Assembly: GCA_033439265.1 (NCBI GenBank)
Contig: JAVTVX010000004.1
Coordinates: 10,458,201-10,522,200 of the forward strand
DNA: 64,000 bases
Reading direction: 5' to 3'
Source of the DNA: Dillenia suffruticosa
Lineage: Eukaryota; Streptophyta; Magnoliopsida; Dilleniales; Dilleniaceae
The translations under genes were made by a program, and so were the position numbers. The stretch's first letter is position 1, and each line of letters starts with the position of its first letter. Below the pieces are notes generated by a model. That model saw only the letters and a list, made by a program, of their open reading frames with translations, did no database searches and had not been told where the DNA came from. This document shows positions 22,587-34,505 of the stretch, in pieces.

Positions 22587-25386
22587 TCAATAAAGCAATA
22601 AACCCATATTTACAATATGATCCCTAAACCTATTTGGTGGCATGCCTTTGGTTAAAGGATCGGCCAACATACAACCAGTGCTAATGTGTTGGATTATAAC
22701 TTCATTTTCCAACACTTTTTTCCTAATGACTAAGTAATTTATGTCGATATGTTTATTTCGACTACCACTCTTATTATTCTTAGCCAAAAATACAACAGTT
22801 TAATTATCACAAAATATACATAGTGGTTTAGGTATAAAATCTAAAACCCTAAACCCATATATGAAATTCTTGAGTCACACCGCGTGTGATGTAGCCTCAA
22901 AATATGCCACGAACTCAACTTCCATAGTAGAGGTCGCAGTCAATGTCTGCTTAGCACTCCTCCATGATACAGCTCCACCGGCCATCATAAAGATATAATC
23001 CAACGTTGATTTCCGAGAATCAAAAAGTTGGCAAAGTCTGAATTTGAGTACCCGACTAATTCCAAATTGTCGGTTCTTCTATATGTAAGCATGTGTTTCT
23101 TGGTGCCTTGTACATATCTCAACACCTTCTTTACAATCTTCCAATGTTCCAAACCCGTGTTACTTTGATATCTATTTAACATCCCCATAGTATGCGCTAT
23201 ATTAGGTTTTGTGTAGACCTGTGCATACATGAGACTTCCAACAATGAAAGCATATGAGATGTTAACCATCTGCTCCCTTTCCAAATTTGTCTTAGGGTAT
23301 TGGTCCAAATTGAACCTATCCCCTTTGACAATCGAATCTACACTTGGTGAACAGTTCTCCATCCTATATCTCTTAAGAACTTTATTGATGCAAGTCTCTT
23401 GAGATAGTCTCAAAATCTTATAGAATCTATCTCGATATATCTTTATGCTGATGACATAAGATATATTACCTAAATCTTCATCTCAAAATTTTTAGAGAGG
23501 AACTGCTTCACCATTTATAGTATCCCTTTCTCATTGGTGGTAAGTAATATATCATCCGCATAAAGGATAAGGAAATATAATCTACTCCTACTGATCTTGA
23601 GGTATATGCATTGATCCACAATGTTCTCTTCAAAACCGAGTGAAGTAACTACATTATGGAATTTCAAATACTACTGGCGAAAGGCTTATTTCAGTTCGTA
23701 TATGGATTTCTTGAGAGTGCACACCAAATGCTCACTACCACTAGAGGAGAATCCTTCAAGTTAACACATGTAAACCTCTTTCTCTAGTTCCCCATTAAGG
23801 AAAACCGTTTTCACTTCCATTTGTTGTAATTCTAGGTCGAAATATGCAACAAGTGCCAAAATGATGCGGAGAGGATCTTTCTTGTATACCGGAGAAAATG
23901 TCTTCGAGTTGTTGATTCACTCCCTTTGGGTCAACCCTTTAACAACAAGTCTGGCTTTGTATTTCTCAATATTACCCAATGATTCTGTCTTAGTTTTAAA
24001 GACCCATTTACATCCGATGAGTTTTACCCCATTTGGCAATTCTAAAAGATCCTAGACTTCATTGCTCCTCATGGAGTCCATCTCATCTTTCATGGCGTTT
24101 AGCCATAAGTTCGAGTCCCTAAAACTCATGGCTTATGAAAATATTTCTAGATTCTCTACGACTCTGATGTTATAGTTAGACTCTTGAAGATATATCACAT
24201 AGTCATCAGATATAGCTGACCTTCTCTCTCAAGTAGATCTCCTTAATGTAGGTTCAACATTCTCCGTAGAGGAAGGTTGAACAATTTGATTTTGGTCAGC
24301 TGTTTGTGAATTTCTTTTTTATCAGCCATACTCTGATTTATGTCTATAGGAACTTGAAAGTCATGTTGAACGACTACCAACTTAGTACTTGAATTTGATG
24401 GGATACTTGATGGGTTCCTTTCAGGAGTTAACTGTCGAAAGTTATCCGTCCCATTGATCAAGTCATTCTCTAGAAATCTAGTATTCCTAGATTTCACAAA
24501 TCTAGTGTGGTAGGATGGACAATAAAACCAGTATCCTTTAGACCTTTCGGCATAACCGACAAAGTATCCACTATAGTCCTTGGATCCAGTGTTTTTCCCA
24601 TAGATTGTAAACCCTTATCTTTGCAAGATAACCCCAAATGCGTATATATTTTAAACTAGGTTTCCAACTTTTAAATAATTTGAAAGGAGTTTTGGCTACT
24701 GTTTTAATTGGAACTCTATTTAGAATGTACCCTACGATCGTAAAAGCTTCAGTCCACAAGAATTTAGACAATTTGGAGGTAGTAATCATGCTCCAAACCA
24801 TATCAAGTAAGGTCATGTTCCTTCTTTCAGCTACCACATTTTGCTCAGGTGAACCAGGCTTGGTCATGTTCCTTCTTTCAGCTACCACATTTTGCTCAGG
24901 TGAACCAGGCATGATATATTGGACAATAATCCCATTTTCCTGAAGGAACTTTGCAAATGAACCTGGTGTTTGTCCATCATCTATATACCTTCCATAGTAT
25001 TCTCCACCTCTATCTGATCTCATGATTTTTATTTGTTTATTGCATTGTTTCTCTACTTTTACCTCAAAAATTTCAAAGGCATCCAATGCCTTGTACTTAT
25101 AGTGAAAGATGTAAAGATATAAATATCGTGAATAGTTATCTATAAATGAGATGAAATAACTATGACCATACGAGTTTGTACGTAGAGTATAAATGTCCGT
25201 ATGTATGATTTTTAGCAATTCTGAGCTCTTCCTAGCACCCTTTTGAGTCTTGTTGGTTTGCTTTCCCTTAATGCAGTCTATACAAGTCTCAAAATCAGTA
25301 AAATCTAAAATATCAGGTACCCTATCATTTACCAATTTTTCTATTCTTTTTATGGAGATGTATCCTAATGTCTTGTGCCATAACAT
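22587..25386 (-). pseudogene. Ty1/copia pol (integrase-RT-RNase H), disabled
   Basis: Relic of a copia polyprotein. 25386-24571 gives the pre-integrase region (starting MLWHKTLGYISIKRIEKL, with CIDCIKGKQ) and the integrase core: the IHTDI, MRSDRGGEY and QNVVAERRN blocks carry the DDE residues. A 51-bp in-frame tandem duplication doubles the block with the catalytic glutamate (24811-24910). RT is scattered through 24130-23420 (GCKWVFKTKTESLGNIEKYK is readable). 23413-22985 includes YAFIVGSLMYAQ and GYSNSDFA of RNase H. The C-terminus (22787-22587) reads NKHIDINYLVIR then CMLADPLTKGMP. Several frameshifts and stops make it non-functional. The gag end and 5' LTR are missing; gypsy LTR sequence starts at about 25563. 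Confidence 0.85.
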
Positions 25387-25562
25387 GGAAGAATTTCCTT
25401 AATGACACTTTTTTTAACCCCTGTCTATGTTAAATTCATACAAGCATTATCTTGTAAAGTAATAGTGTATAATCCATCCAATAATTGACCATAACCAATA
25501 ACATTTGAACCATAAAATAATGACATTTTATTATTAAATTGGAAAGACTAATTGAATTGTAT

Positions 25563-27358
25563 AAGCCTTTGCGAAGGTAAATGACTCAAAGTTTAAATTT
25601 TCGCATTAGGGTTTCGAATTTCTTTAGTAATTGGACTTAAATTGTTCACAATTGTTTTGAATTTGGAAACATTCAGGTTTTAGACCAAACTGACGGGCGA
25701 ACGAAAGCTAGATCTGAGATCCGAGGAGCCCTAGGTGAGAGAAATGAAATCTCTTCAGCCTTTGGATAAACTTTGTCAAATTAGGTAGCATTGGTTGGAA
25801 AGAAATTGAAAATCCATTACTAGGCCCTTATTTGATATCGAATTGTGAGGACTAATTAGGAAAATCTCATTGGAGACTCGAGCGGTCAGATTTGAATTGG
25901 CTTTGAAAATAAGGAGTGATCACCCTCCCGTATGCTGTGAGTAGGATTTATTTCAATCCTTTTGTTTAATATGTAACCCCTGTTTTATAATATTTGATAA
26001 AAGAGTATGATTTGTAGCGTGTTTGAAATGTTTTGATTGGTTTTGAAATTAATTTTTGTGAACCGATGGAGTGTCCAAAAATAGTGTTGAAATATGAAAA
26101 TTATGCATCCACGTGTTGAAACGTATAATGTGCCAATTTATGCTATATGTTGCATTTGGTTTGTGAACCTGATTTTGACACATTTTGATATGATATTGGT
26201 TTTGGCCTTGAGGGCTTTGATATGTATTGTTCCATAGCTACGAAGGACACCGTAAGAGACGCTTTGGTGGCGTCTGGATACGCCTAGGCTTGGGGTATCC
26301 CACGAGTTGTCGTGATTTGATTATCGACACGGTACTAACCAGGTTGAACCCAAAAGGGGGAGGATTTAGATTTGGATTTGGATATCTTCTTCAAGTCTAG
26401 CACCTGGACAAGGTTCGTCGCCAACGCCGGGGTAGAGAGCACTTTAAATAAACTTGCATATAACACCCCCGGTGCGCCTGTCATAGGTCGCGGTAGACCT
26501 CTGCCAAGACTCTTTCGGCTGGCAGCTCTATGATTTTAATGATCGTATTTTGGATGCATATTTGACTTGAAATGCGTGTTAATGATATATTGTTGAAATG
26601 AAAAGTATAATGACTTGAAATATGATTTATATACTTATGTTTTGACACTTTAGTTTCACATTTCATATTGGACGATTGCATTGACCCACGCACTCACTGA
26701 GTATTCTTTCCCGAGTACTCACCCCTCGTTTCCCTTTTGTTTCAGAGATAGTATTTGACAAGAAGCATTGCTTTTAAGACGCTCAGTATCTTTAGGAGAT
26801 CTGGTCTAGACTTGAGGAGTCATTGTGTATTTTCGCTACAAATTTGTATTGGTGATGTATATGTATTTTGAGATCTATAGATGACCATTTTATAATTCTG
26901 GGATGCCTGTATAGATATGGACATTTAAATTGTGGAACTCTCATGTCACTACATAACACTGCATTGAGGCATTTCTTTTTTGTTGTGTATGTACTTGAGA
27001 ATGTGTTATGTCTTAGAAGCGTACTCTAGAATCACTCAGTGCCACCTCTAAATCACAAGAAGGGCGACTAGCGGCTATCCATGCCTTTGACGGGGGCATG
27101 GCAGTAGAGGTCTGTGGCTAGGTTGTTGGAAATTTTAATAGCCTTGCATTATCTGGATGTTGGTTGTAAGATTGGCTGATTTTGGAGAGGCCAGGATGGC
27201 CATTTGATTATATTATAGGATGGTTGTGGTTTATACAGGAAAAATTGTATTTGAAAAACCTTCGAAATATGGGTAGATTCTGCCCGATTTTCTATAAAAA
27301 TACAGCCGGCATTCAGGATAACGGGCGGCTGTTCACGATCTCGGTTCGAGGCGTGACA
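25563..27358 (+). mobile_element. Gypsy 5' LTR, 5'-truncated (array copy 1)
   Basis: It begins within the LTR at AGCCTTTGCGAAGG, without the ~1 kb that normally precedes it, directly against copia sequence. It ends GAGGCGTGACA just before a primer site. Loss of the U3 side means no target duplication can be read on the left. Confidence 0.85.
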
Positions 27359-27365
27359 GTTGGAT

Positions 27366-27377
27366 TTGTATCAGAGC
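27366..27377 (+). promoter_or_regulatory. tRNA-Met PBS of gypsy copy 1 (mutated)
   Basis: TTGTATCAGAGC, eight bases after the LTR end. Compared with the second copy (TGGTATCAGAGC at 34201) one base is changed, so this copy's primer match is weakened. Confidence 0.75.
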
Positions 27378-27669
27378 AACTTGGTTGAAAGCTATGTAGG
27401 TAGAGAGTCTTGAAACATTCCCGCATGTGTTTATATTTAAAGTTCTCAATGCATGAGAGTTTCATATAGTCATGAAATCTCAGTACATGGTTATAGGTAT
27501 ATGAGTTCATCTATGCTATGGGAGTTGGATACATGACGCGTCTAACCCATTATTTTCGCATCCAATTGCCTTAAATTATAGTTCAATTCTTTTAGGGCGT
27601 TAGCTATGGAGAAACTAACCCTGATTTATGAATGTCTATATAATAAAAGTATATCCTTTTTGTAGAATT

Positions 27670-29102
27670 ATGTCTCCTAGACGTGGTAGAAGAGGTGCTA
27701 GATTCGCATCACTTGAGAGTCTGTTAGTACCAGATGCACCTCGGGCACCCGAGACCCCACGAGGACCAGAGGAATTACACGAGCCCGGAGGATCGTACCT
27801 CGACTCACGTGCCACCACCAGCACCAAGTCAGCCAGCTGCTCAGACTGAGACTCCCGTACCCACACTTGACGCCTTTCGGCAGGTGTACGAGTGGTACGC
27901 TTCGCATGGGATACAGATTCTGCCCCCACCACCTCCCACAGCGGCGCTTGCACCTGCAGCAGCGTCAGTTCCTTCGGCACCGGTTCCACCGCCAATGGCC
28001 AGTCCTTCTACTTTGTCCGAACCGAGTGAAACCACATTGACTATTTTTAGACGGGTACATGAGTTGACTCAGTTGGTTAAAGAGGCTCGTCAGCTGGGGT
28101 GTACCAATGTCACCGGGCTTGGTGATGCTACGGCAGCTAAGCATTGGATCAACCACATATGTAGGATTTTGACTGATCTGGGGATTGGAGAGGAGCTCTG
28201 CCTGAAAGTGATGCAGCGATTATTAGAAGGAGAGGCCCTCTTATGGTGGGTGGCCATCACTAATGAGGCGACAGAGCCACTGCGGTGGGACGACTTCCTT
28301 CGGGAGTTTGATCGCAGATTCTTTCCACTCTACCAGCAAGACCGAATGAGGTCAGAGTTGGGACGGCTTACACAGGGGTCCAGTTTAGTCTCGGAGTATG
28401 AGGCAGACATGCGGAGACTTGTCGCATTTGTACCAGATCTGGCCACACCTCAATATTTGTGCTTCAAATTCGAGGACGGTCTTAGCCTCAGTATAAATAG
28501 GTATATGACTGTTACTCCACAGTTTACACTGGCTGAGGTGATAGACTCTGCTCACCGAGCGGAGGCCTTGGTCCATGTAGAGGCTAGGCAGAGAGAGAGT
28601 AGAGAGCAGAAAAGAAAGAAAGAGCAGTCTCATTTTGTCGAGAACTCCAAGAGGGGCAGGGGATCCAGTTCGCACAGAAGCGGATTTGGATCTGGATTTT
28701 CTGAGCTGGGACGGGGACAGTACTCCAAGGGGTTTAGACAGCCCGCTCCAACTCACCCTGCACAGTTTACTACACAGCGGTACCCTTATTGCCGCAGGTG
28801 CAGTCGGTCCCATCCAAGTGGAGCTTGTTCAGTGACGGTCACTTGCTTCTACTGTGGGAAGCCGGGGCATATTAAAAGTTCTTGCCCTGAGTTAGGACTC
28901 GGAGGATAGAGTTCACTAAGCCACACTAGTACTCCTCATATGGGACAGCAGGGGCAGCCTACTCGGCCAGCAGTTTCTACTCCCAGGGTGACTACTGAGA
29001 GTAACACAGTGCAGACCCAGGCATGACAGCTGCCTAGGGCTCAGGCCCAGGTTTATGCCATGACTCAAAAGGACACCCAGGCAAACCCCGATATCATCAT
29101 GG
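27670..29102 (+). pseudogene. Gypsy gag (chromovirus), disabled
   Basis: Structural Gag protein of the retrotransposon particle. The likely start is ATG at 27670 (MSPRRGRRGARFASLE), shared by all three copies in the window. An extra C near 27787 shifts the frame; the rest reads to 28909. It shows a proline-rich linker, the retrotransposon Gag domain (about 28135-28340, including LLEGEALLWW and FLREFDRRFFPLY), a basic tract (REQKRKKEQ) and a zinc knuckle CFYCGKPGHIKSSC (CX2CX4HX4C) near 28850, preceded by a second cysteine cluster (CRRCSRSHPSGAC). The TAG at 28907 is CAG in the minus-strand copy, so it is a mutation; the family frame continues to NPDIIMG at 29102, where the intron-like segment begins. 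It lies downstream of the PBS and upstream of protease. Confidence 0.85.
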
Positions 29103-29348
29103 GTACTCCTCCTTCTTATCTTGTAGAATAGAATCTCTATTCGTATTTCCACTTGTTTTGAGGATATCAGCATTGTATCAGTCGTATAGGTATTTTATGT
29201 TGTGTTCCCTTTTGTCGACATGATACCTCTCTGACATCTTTGTATATCGAGGTTGTAGAAGCCTTAGAGGCTCAACTATTTTGACATATATATATACATA
29301 TCAAGTTTGAAATTATTCTAAGTTTATGTGCATTTATTCAAATGATAG
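29103..29348 (+). other. Intron-like segment between gag and protease
   Basis: 246 bp, beginning GTACTCCTCC and ending AAATGATAG. The sequence GGTACT occurs at both boundaries (29102-29107 and 29348-29353). Read through, it meets a TAG 9 codons into the segment (29128-29130), which the minus-strand copy shares. Removed exactly, ATGG joins GTACTTTACCC to give MGTLPIFGID, the continuous Gag-protease junction expected for this lineage. The minus-strand element has the same segment (58431-58673, 243 bp). Both lengths are multiples of three. An intron is the more interesting reading; an ancient insertion with a short target duplication is the alternative. Confidence 0.5.
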
Positions 29349-31330
29349 GTACTTTACCCATTTTCGGAATAGATGCTCGTATCCTTATTGACACAGGGTC
29401 TAACTATTCATATGTGAGCGATAAAATCTGTCGATACTCTGACAGACCGCTCTCACCTTTGGACGAGGAGATATCGGTCATCACTCCTTTGGGTGAGCAG
29501 ATTGTACGCGGCATAGTGTATAGAGAATGTGAGATTAAAGTTGGGGATACAGGGCTGAAGGCAGATCTAATCCCCCTTGCCATAACTGATTTTGATGCCA
29601 TTTTGGGGATGGATTGGCTACATATGCATCGGGCTTCAGTTGACTACTTTAAGAAGCAGGTGGAGTTTCGAAAACCCAATCAGCCAGTGTTGATTTTTGA
29701 GGGCAAGAAGCAAGTTTTATCTCGCTGTGTCATTTTAGTTTTGGAGGCCAAACGCATGATACGCTACGGATGTGCGGCTTACCTGGCTCATATCATTGAC
29801 ACCACTGCTCAGGGACCGAGACTGGAGGATATTCCAGTGGTATAGGACTTTCCTGATATTTTCCCCGAGGAGTTACCCTGATTGCCACCGGTTCGGGAGT
29901 TTGACTTTGAGATCGATTTAGCTCGGGGACCACCCCTATCTCTATGCCGCCATACAGGATGGCGCCAGCTGAGCTGAGAGAGCTCAAGATCCAGCAGCAG
30001 GAGTTGTTGGATAAGGGGTTTATCCGTCCTAACACGTCCCCTTGGGGCACTCCAGTGCTGTTTGTAAAGAAGAAGGATAGCTCACTGAGATTGTGTGTAG
30101 ATTACAAGCAACTTAATTAGGTGACGTGAAGAACAGATATCCGTTGCCTCACATAGATGATTTATTTGATCAATTGCAAGGTGCCCAAGTTTTCTCGAAC
30201 ATTGATTTTCGATTGGGATAACATCAATTGCGGATTAGGAGTCAAGATGTGCAAAAGACGGCTTTCCGCACCCGATACGGACATCATGAGTTTTTGGTCA
30301 TGCCGTTTGGGCTGACTTATGCCCCTGCCGAATTTATGGACCTAATGAACCGAATTTTTCACGATTATTTGGATCGGTTCGTCATTGTTTTTATTGATGA
30401 TATCTTAGTCTACTCGCGGAGTGATGATGAGCATGCTCAACACCTTAGGGTGATTCTGCAGACTTTTCGTGAGAGACAGCTTTATGCCAAGTTCACCAAG
30501 TGTGAATTTTGGCTGCGGCAGATTAGTTTTCTTGGCCACATAGTTTCTGTGGAGGGTTTCTTTGTTGATCCGTAAAGAGTTAAGGCTATATTGAGATTGG
30601 AGTAGCCACAAACAGTATCAGAAATCACGAGTTTTCTTGATCTAGCCGGGTATTACCGTAGATTTGTAGAGGGATTTTCTCGAATTGCTTCTCCGTTATC
30701 TAGATTGACACGGAAGGACGTCAGATTTATATGGGATGACTATTGTAAGGTGAGTTTTCAGGAGCTCAAACAGCGATTGACGTCCGCTCTGATTCTAGCC
30801 CTTCCCACGAGTAGTCGAGAGTATGTGGTGTACAATGACGCCAACAAGCAGGGATTGGGCTGTGTATTGATGTAGGATGGTAGAGTTATCGCCTATACTT
30901 CGCAACAGCTAAAGAAACATGAGGTGAACTATCCTACGCACGATTTGGAGTTGACGGCCATAGTCTTTGCACTAAAGATATGGTGTCACTATTTATATGG
31001 GGTCACATGCAGGGTGTTTACAGATCACAAGAGTCTGAAGTATCTGTTCACTCAAAGGGAGCTGAATTTGAGGCAGCGGAGATAGTTAGAGCTGCTAAAG
31101 GATTATGACCTCATCATTGACTATCATCCGGGCAAGGCTAATATAGTGGTTGATGCCTTGAGTCGGAAGTCGTCTTCATCTTATCAGACTACCGAGAGTA
31201 CTTATCTCTCGTGTTTATTGGGACTCCAAGCTTTGGGAGTCAGGTTGGCTAGTGATGATCAGGGAGCTATACTAACCAGATTTGAGGTTCGGCCGAGTTT
31301 GCTCGACCATATTAGAGAGCTTCAGTAGAG
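29349..31330 (+). pseudogene. Gypsy pol: protease, RT and RNase H, disabled
   Basis: Protease (to 29845) has the aspartic active site ILIDTGSNYSYVS and the later ILGMDWL block. RT follows: [12 protein letters not shown] and [20 protein letters not shown] lie in one frame (29950-30115), then [32 protein letters not shown] and the catalytic FIDDILVYS (about 30390-30420) in another. RNase H spans about 30780-31140 ([27 protein letters not shown], then IIDYHPGKANIVVDALSRK; the catalytic D/E/D pattern is largely visible). It is broken by frameshifts near 29930 and 30120 and by stops including 30573, 30603, 30873 and 31083. Most of the stops look like C-to-T or G-to-A changes of Gln or Trp codons. 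The coding order is that of Ty3/gypsy. Confidence 0.85.
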
Positions 31331-32728
31331 TGATGAAGAGCTCCGAAGTATTTATGAGAAAGCCAGCAGAGGTAATATTGACGACTTTAAAGTTCGCAAG
31401 GATAGATTGTTGGTTTTTCGAGATTGGGTATGTGTACCAGCAGATAGTGATCTCCGTAGGGCTATTCTTGAGGAGGTTCATTCATCTACTTATGCTTTAC
31501 ATCCCGGCAGTACTAAAATGTACCGCACCATCAAAGACAGTTATTGGTGGTCGGGTATGAAACCAGAAATTACAGAATTCATTGTTCGTTGCCTTATATG
31601 TCAGCAGATAAAGGCTAAGCACCAGCATCCAGCTGGTAATTTGCAGCCCCTTCCCATTCCTGAGTGGAAGTGGGAGCATATCACGATGGATTTCGTAGTG
31701 GGGATACCGCGGACTTCGGCACAGCATGATGCTATTTGGGTGATAGTTGACCGACTTACTAAGTCCGCACATTTCATCCCGATTAGGAGTGATTACTCGC
31801 TTGAAGCATTGGCATGCCTCTATATTGATACGATTGTGAGACTGCATGGGGTTCCAGTGTCGATAGTATCAGATCGAGACCCTAGATTTACATCCCGTTT
31901 TTGGCCCAGTCTGTAGGAGGCTTTGGGTACTAGATGAATTTCAGCACAGCGTATCACCCCCAAACGGATGGTCAGTTAGAGAGGACCATTCAGACTTTAG
32001 AGGACATGCTTAGAGTATGTGTTATGGATTTCCGGAGGAGTTGGGATCGGCATCTTCCGTTAGTGGAGTTCGCCTATAATAATAGCTATCAGGCGAGCAT
32101 TGGCATGCCACCTTACTAGATATTGTATGGGAGGAAGTGTCGTACCCCGTTGTGCTGGGATGAGGTTGGTGTGCGACGACTCACCAATGTTGAGCTGGTA
32201 GAGGAGACGAAGGAGAAAGTGAGGATTATCCGTACGCGGATGAAAACCGCCCAGGATAGACAGAAGTCTTATGCAGATCGTAGGCGGTGACTTCTAGAGT
32301 TTACTGTGGGAGACATGGTATTCTTAAGGATATCTTCCTTGAAGGGAGTCATTCGATTTGGGCAGCGAGGGAAGTTGAGCCCCAAGTATATTGGGTCCTT
32401 CCGTATTCTTGAGAGGGTCAGAAGTGTAGCATATAAATTGGAGCTGCCAGCAGACCTATCACGTATTTACATTGTATTTCATGTCTCAGTACTTAGGAGA
32501 TATCAGCCAGATCCCTCACACATTTTAGAGGCTCCTCCAGTTGAGCTTCGAGAAGACTTGAGCTTACCTGTTCAGTCCGTGGCTATTCTGGATCGACAGG
32601 TTAAAAAGCTCCGGAGTAAAGAGGTTCCTCTTGTTAGAGTTTTGTGGAGGAGCGACTAGGTCGAGGAACAGACCAAGGAGCCTGACGAAGCCATGAGGAA
32701 ACAGTACTCTCATTTGTTTTTTGCATAG
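31331..32728 (+). pseudogene. Gypsy integrase with chromodomain-like tail, disabled
   Basis: Integrase inserts the cDNA into chromosomes. 31455-31610 has the HHCC zinc finger ([18 protein letters not shown], then CLICQQIK). The catalytic core shows [26 protein letters not shown] and [20 protein letters not shown] (D, D, E). A GPF/Y-like block follows (GKLSPKYIGSFRILERV). The C-terminus ILDRQVKKLRSKEVPLVRVL then EAMRKQYSHLF resembles the degenerate chromodomain of Tekay/Del-type chromoviruses, with the usual third aromatic residue replaced (TKEPDE, where TWEPE is common). Stops at about 31914, 32117, 32288 and 32657 and a frame change near 31920 disable it. The polypurine tract and 3' LTR follow 35-50 bp downstream. 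Confidence 0.85.
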
Positions 32729-32762
32729 TTTACTTTTAATTTCGAGAACGAAACTTGTTTTT

Positions 32763-32776
32763 AGGGGGTTAGAAAA
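32763..32776 (+). promoter_or_regulatory. Polypurine tract
   Basis: AGGGGGTTAGAAAA abuts the LTR start at 32777. It is the site of plus-strand priming. The same motif is found inverted beside the minus-strand element at 54580-54593. Confidence 0.75.
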
Positions 32777-34193
32777 TGTAACACTAATATATATATATAT
32801 ACAGCAGCAGAGTGCTGCGTTTTGAGACAAAATGCGGCACCCCCGCCCAATTGGGGATTTAGGCTTTTAGCCCCAATCCTTCTCTCTCTCACTTCATCTC
32901 TCTCTCTCCCCGATTCCGCCTCCCTCTCCTCCCCTGCGGCCACAGCGCGCTCCACCAGGTAATTGCTGTCGCCGCCTCCTTCTCCTTATCCTTCTTCTTC
33001 TTCTTCTTCTTCTTCTTCTTCTTCTTCTTCTTCTTCTTCTTCTTCTTCTTCTTCTTCTTCTTCTTCTTCTTCTTCTCTTCTTCTCTCTTCTCCCGATCTC
33101 CCCGCCACCGCATCTCTCTGTCTCCCACTGCCATCCTCCGCTGAGCGCGTTCCTTGCACCACCGCGAGTGCACCAGATCACGCAACAGTGCCAGAGCGTG
33201 CGACACGGTACTAGCCAGGTTGAACCCGAAAGGGGGAGGATTTGGATTTGGATTTGGATATCCTCTTCAAGTCTAGCACCTGGACGAGGTTTGTCACCAA
33301 CGCCGAGGTAGAGAGCACTTCAAATAAACTTGCATATAACACCCCCGGTGCGCCTGTCATAGGTCGCGGTAGACCTCTGCCAGGACTCTTTCAGCTGACA
33401 GCACTATGATTTTAATGACAGTGCTTTGGATGCATATTTGACTTGAAATACGTGCTAATGATATATTGTTGAAATGAAAAGCATGATGACTTGAAATATG
33501 ATTTATATACTTATGTTTTGACACTCCAGTTTCACATTTCATATTGGACGATTGTATGACCCACTCACTCACTGAGTATTCTTTCCCAAGTACTCACCCC
33601 TCATTTCCCTTTTGTTTTAGAGATAGTATTTGACAAGGAGCGTCGCTTTTAGAACGCTCAGTATCTTTGGGAGATCTGGTCTGGACATGAGGAGTCATTG
33701 TGTATTTCCGCTGCAAATTTGTATTGGTAATATATATGTATTTTGAGGTTTATAGATGACTATTTTATAATTCTGGGACGACTGTATAGATATGGACATT
33801 TAAATTGTGGAACTCTCATGTCACTGCATTGAGGCTTTTCTTTTTCGTTGTGTATGTACTTGGGAATGTGTTATGTCTTAGAAGTGTACTCTAGGATCAC
33901 AGGAGGGGCGACTGGCGGCTGTCCATGCCTTTGACGGGGGCATGGCAGTAGAGGTCTATGGCTAGGTTGTTGGAAATTTTTATAAGCTTGCGTTATCTGG
34001 ATGTTGGTTGTGAGATTGGTTGATTTTGAGGAGGTCGGGATGGCCATTTGATTATATTATAGGATGGTTGTAATTTATACAGGATAAATTATATTTGGAA
34101 AACCTCTGAAATATAGGGAGATTCTGTCTGATTTTTTATAAAAATACAGCCGGCATTCAGGATAACGGGCTGATCCCGGTTCGAGACGTGACA
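32777..34193 (+). mobile_element. Gypsy LTR, middle of array, internally deleted
   Basis: It starts TGTAACAC and ends GACGTGACA (1417 bp). It jumps at about 33200 from the GC-rich zone straight to GACACGGTACTAGCC, missing roughly 1 kb that the full LTR at 60358-62837 contains. It serves as 3' LTR of the first internal region and is followed by a second primer site and gag. Confidence 0.9.
32991..33074. repeat. (CTT)n microsatellite in LTR
   Basis: An uninterrupted run of 28 CTT units. The same LTR position carries GAA/CTT runs of differing length in other copies (54299-54373, 62562-62622, only a few units near 1370). The long poly-Ser, poly-Lys or poly-Arg frames across it are artefacts. Confidence 0.95.
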
Positions 34194-34200
34194 GTTGGAT

Positions 34201-34212
34201 TGGTATCAGAGC
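34201..34212 (+). promoter_or_regulatory. tRNA-Met PBS of array copy 2
   Basis: TGGTATCAGAGC, an exact match to the 3' end of initiator tRNA-Met, eight bases after the LTR end. Confidence 0.85.
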
Positions 34213-34505
34213 GACTTGGTTGAAAGCTATGTAGAAAGAGAGTCTTGAAAACATTCCCGCGTATGTTGGTGTTTAAAGTCCTCAATGCATGAGAGTTTCA
34301 TATAGTCATGAAATCCCAGTACATGGTCATAGGTATATGAGTTCATCTATGTTATGGGAGTTGGATACATGACGCATCTAACCCATTATTTTCACATCCA
34401 ATTACCTTGAATTATAGTTCAATTCTTTTAGGGGGTTAGTTATGGAGAAACTAACCCTGATTTATGAATGTCTATCTAATAAAAGTATATCCTTTTTGAA
34501 GAATT

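Noticed and set aside
32889..33214. Long poly-Ser, poly-Lys or poly-Arg reading frames over CTT/GAA runs (also near 54166-54535 and 62411-62801)
   Set aside because: They are translations of a microsatellite inside LTRs, open in several frames on both strands at once.
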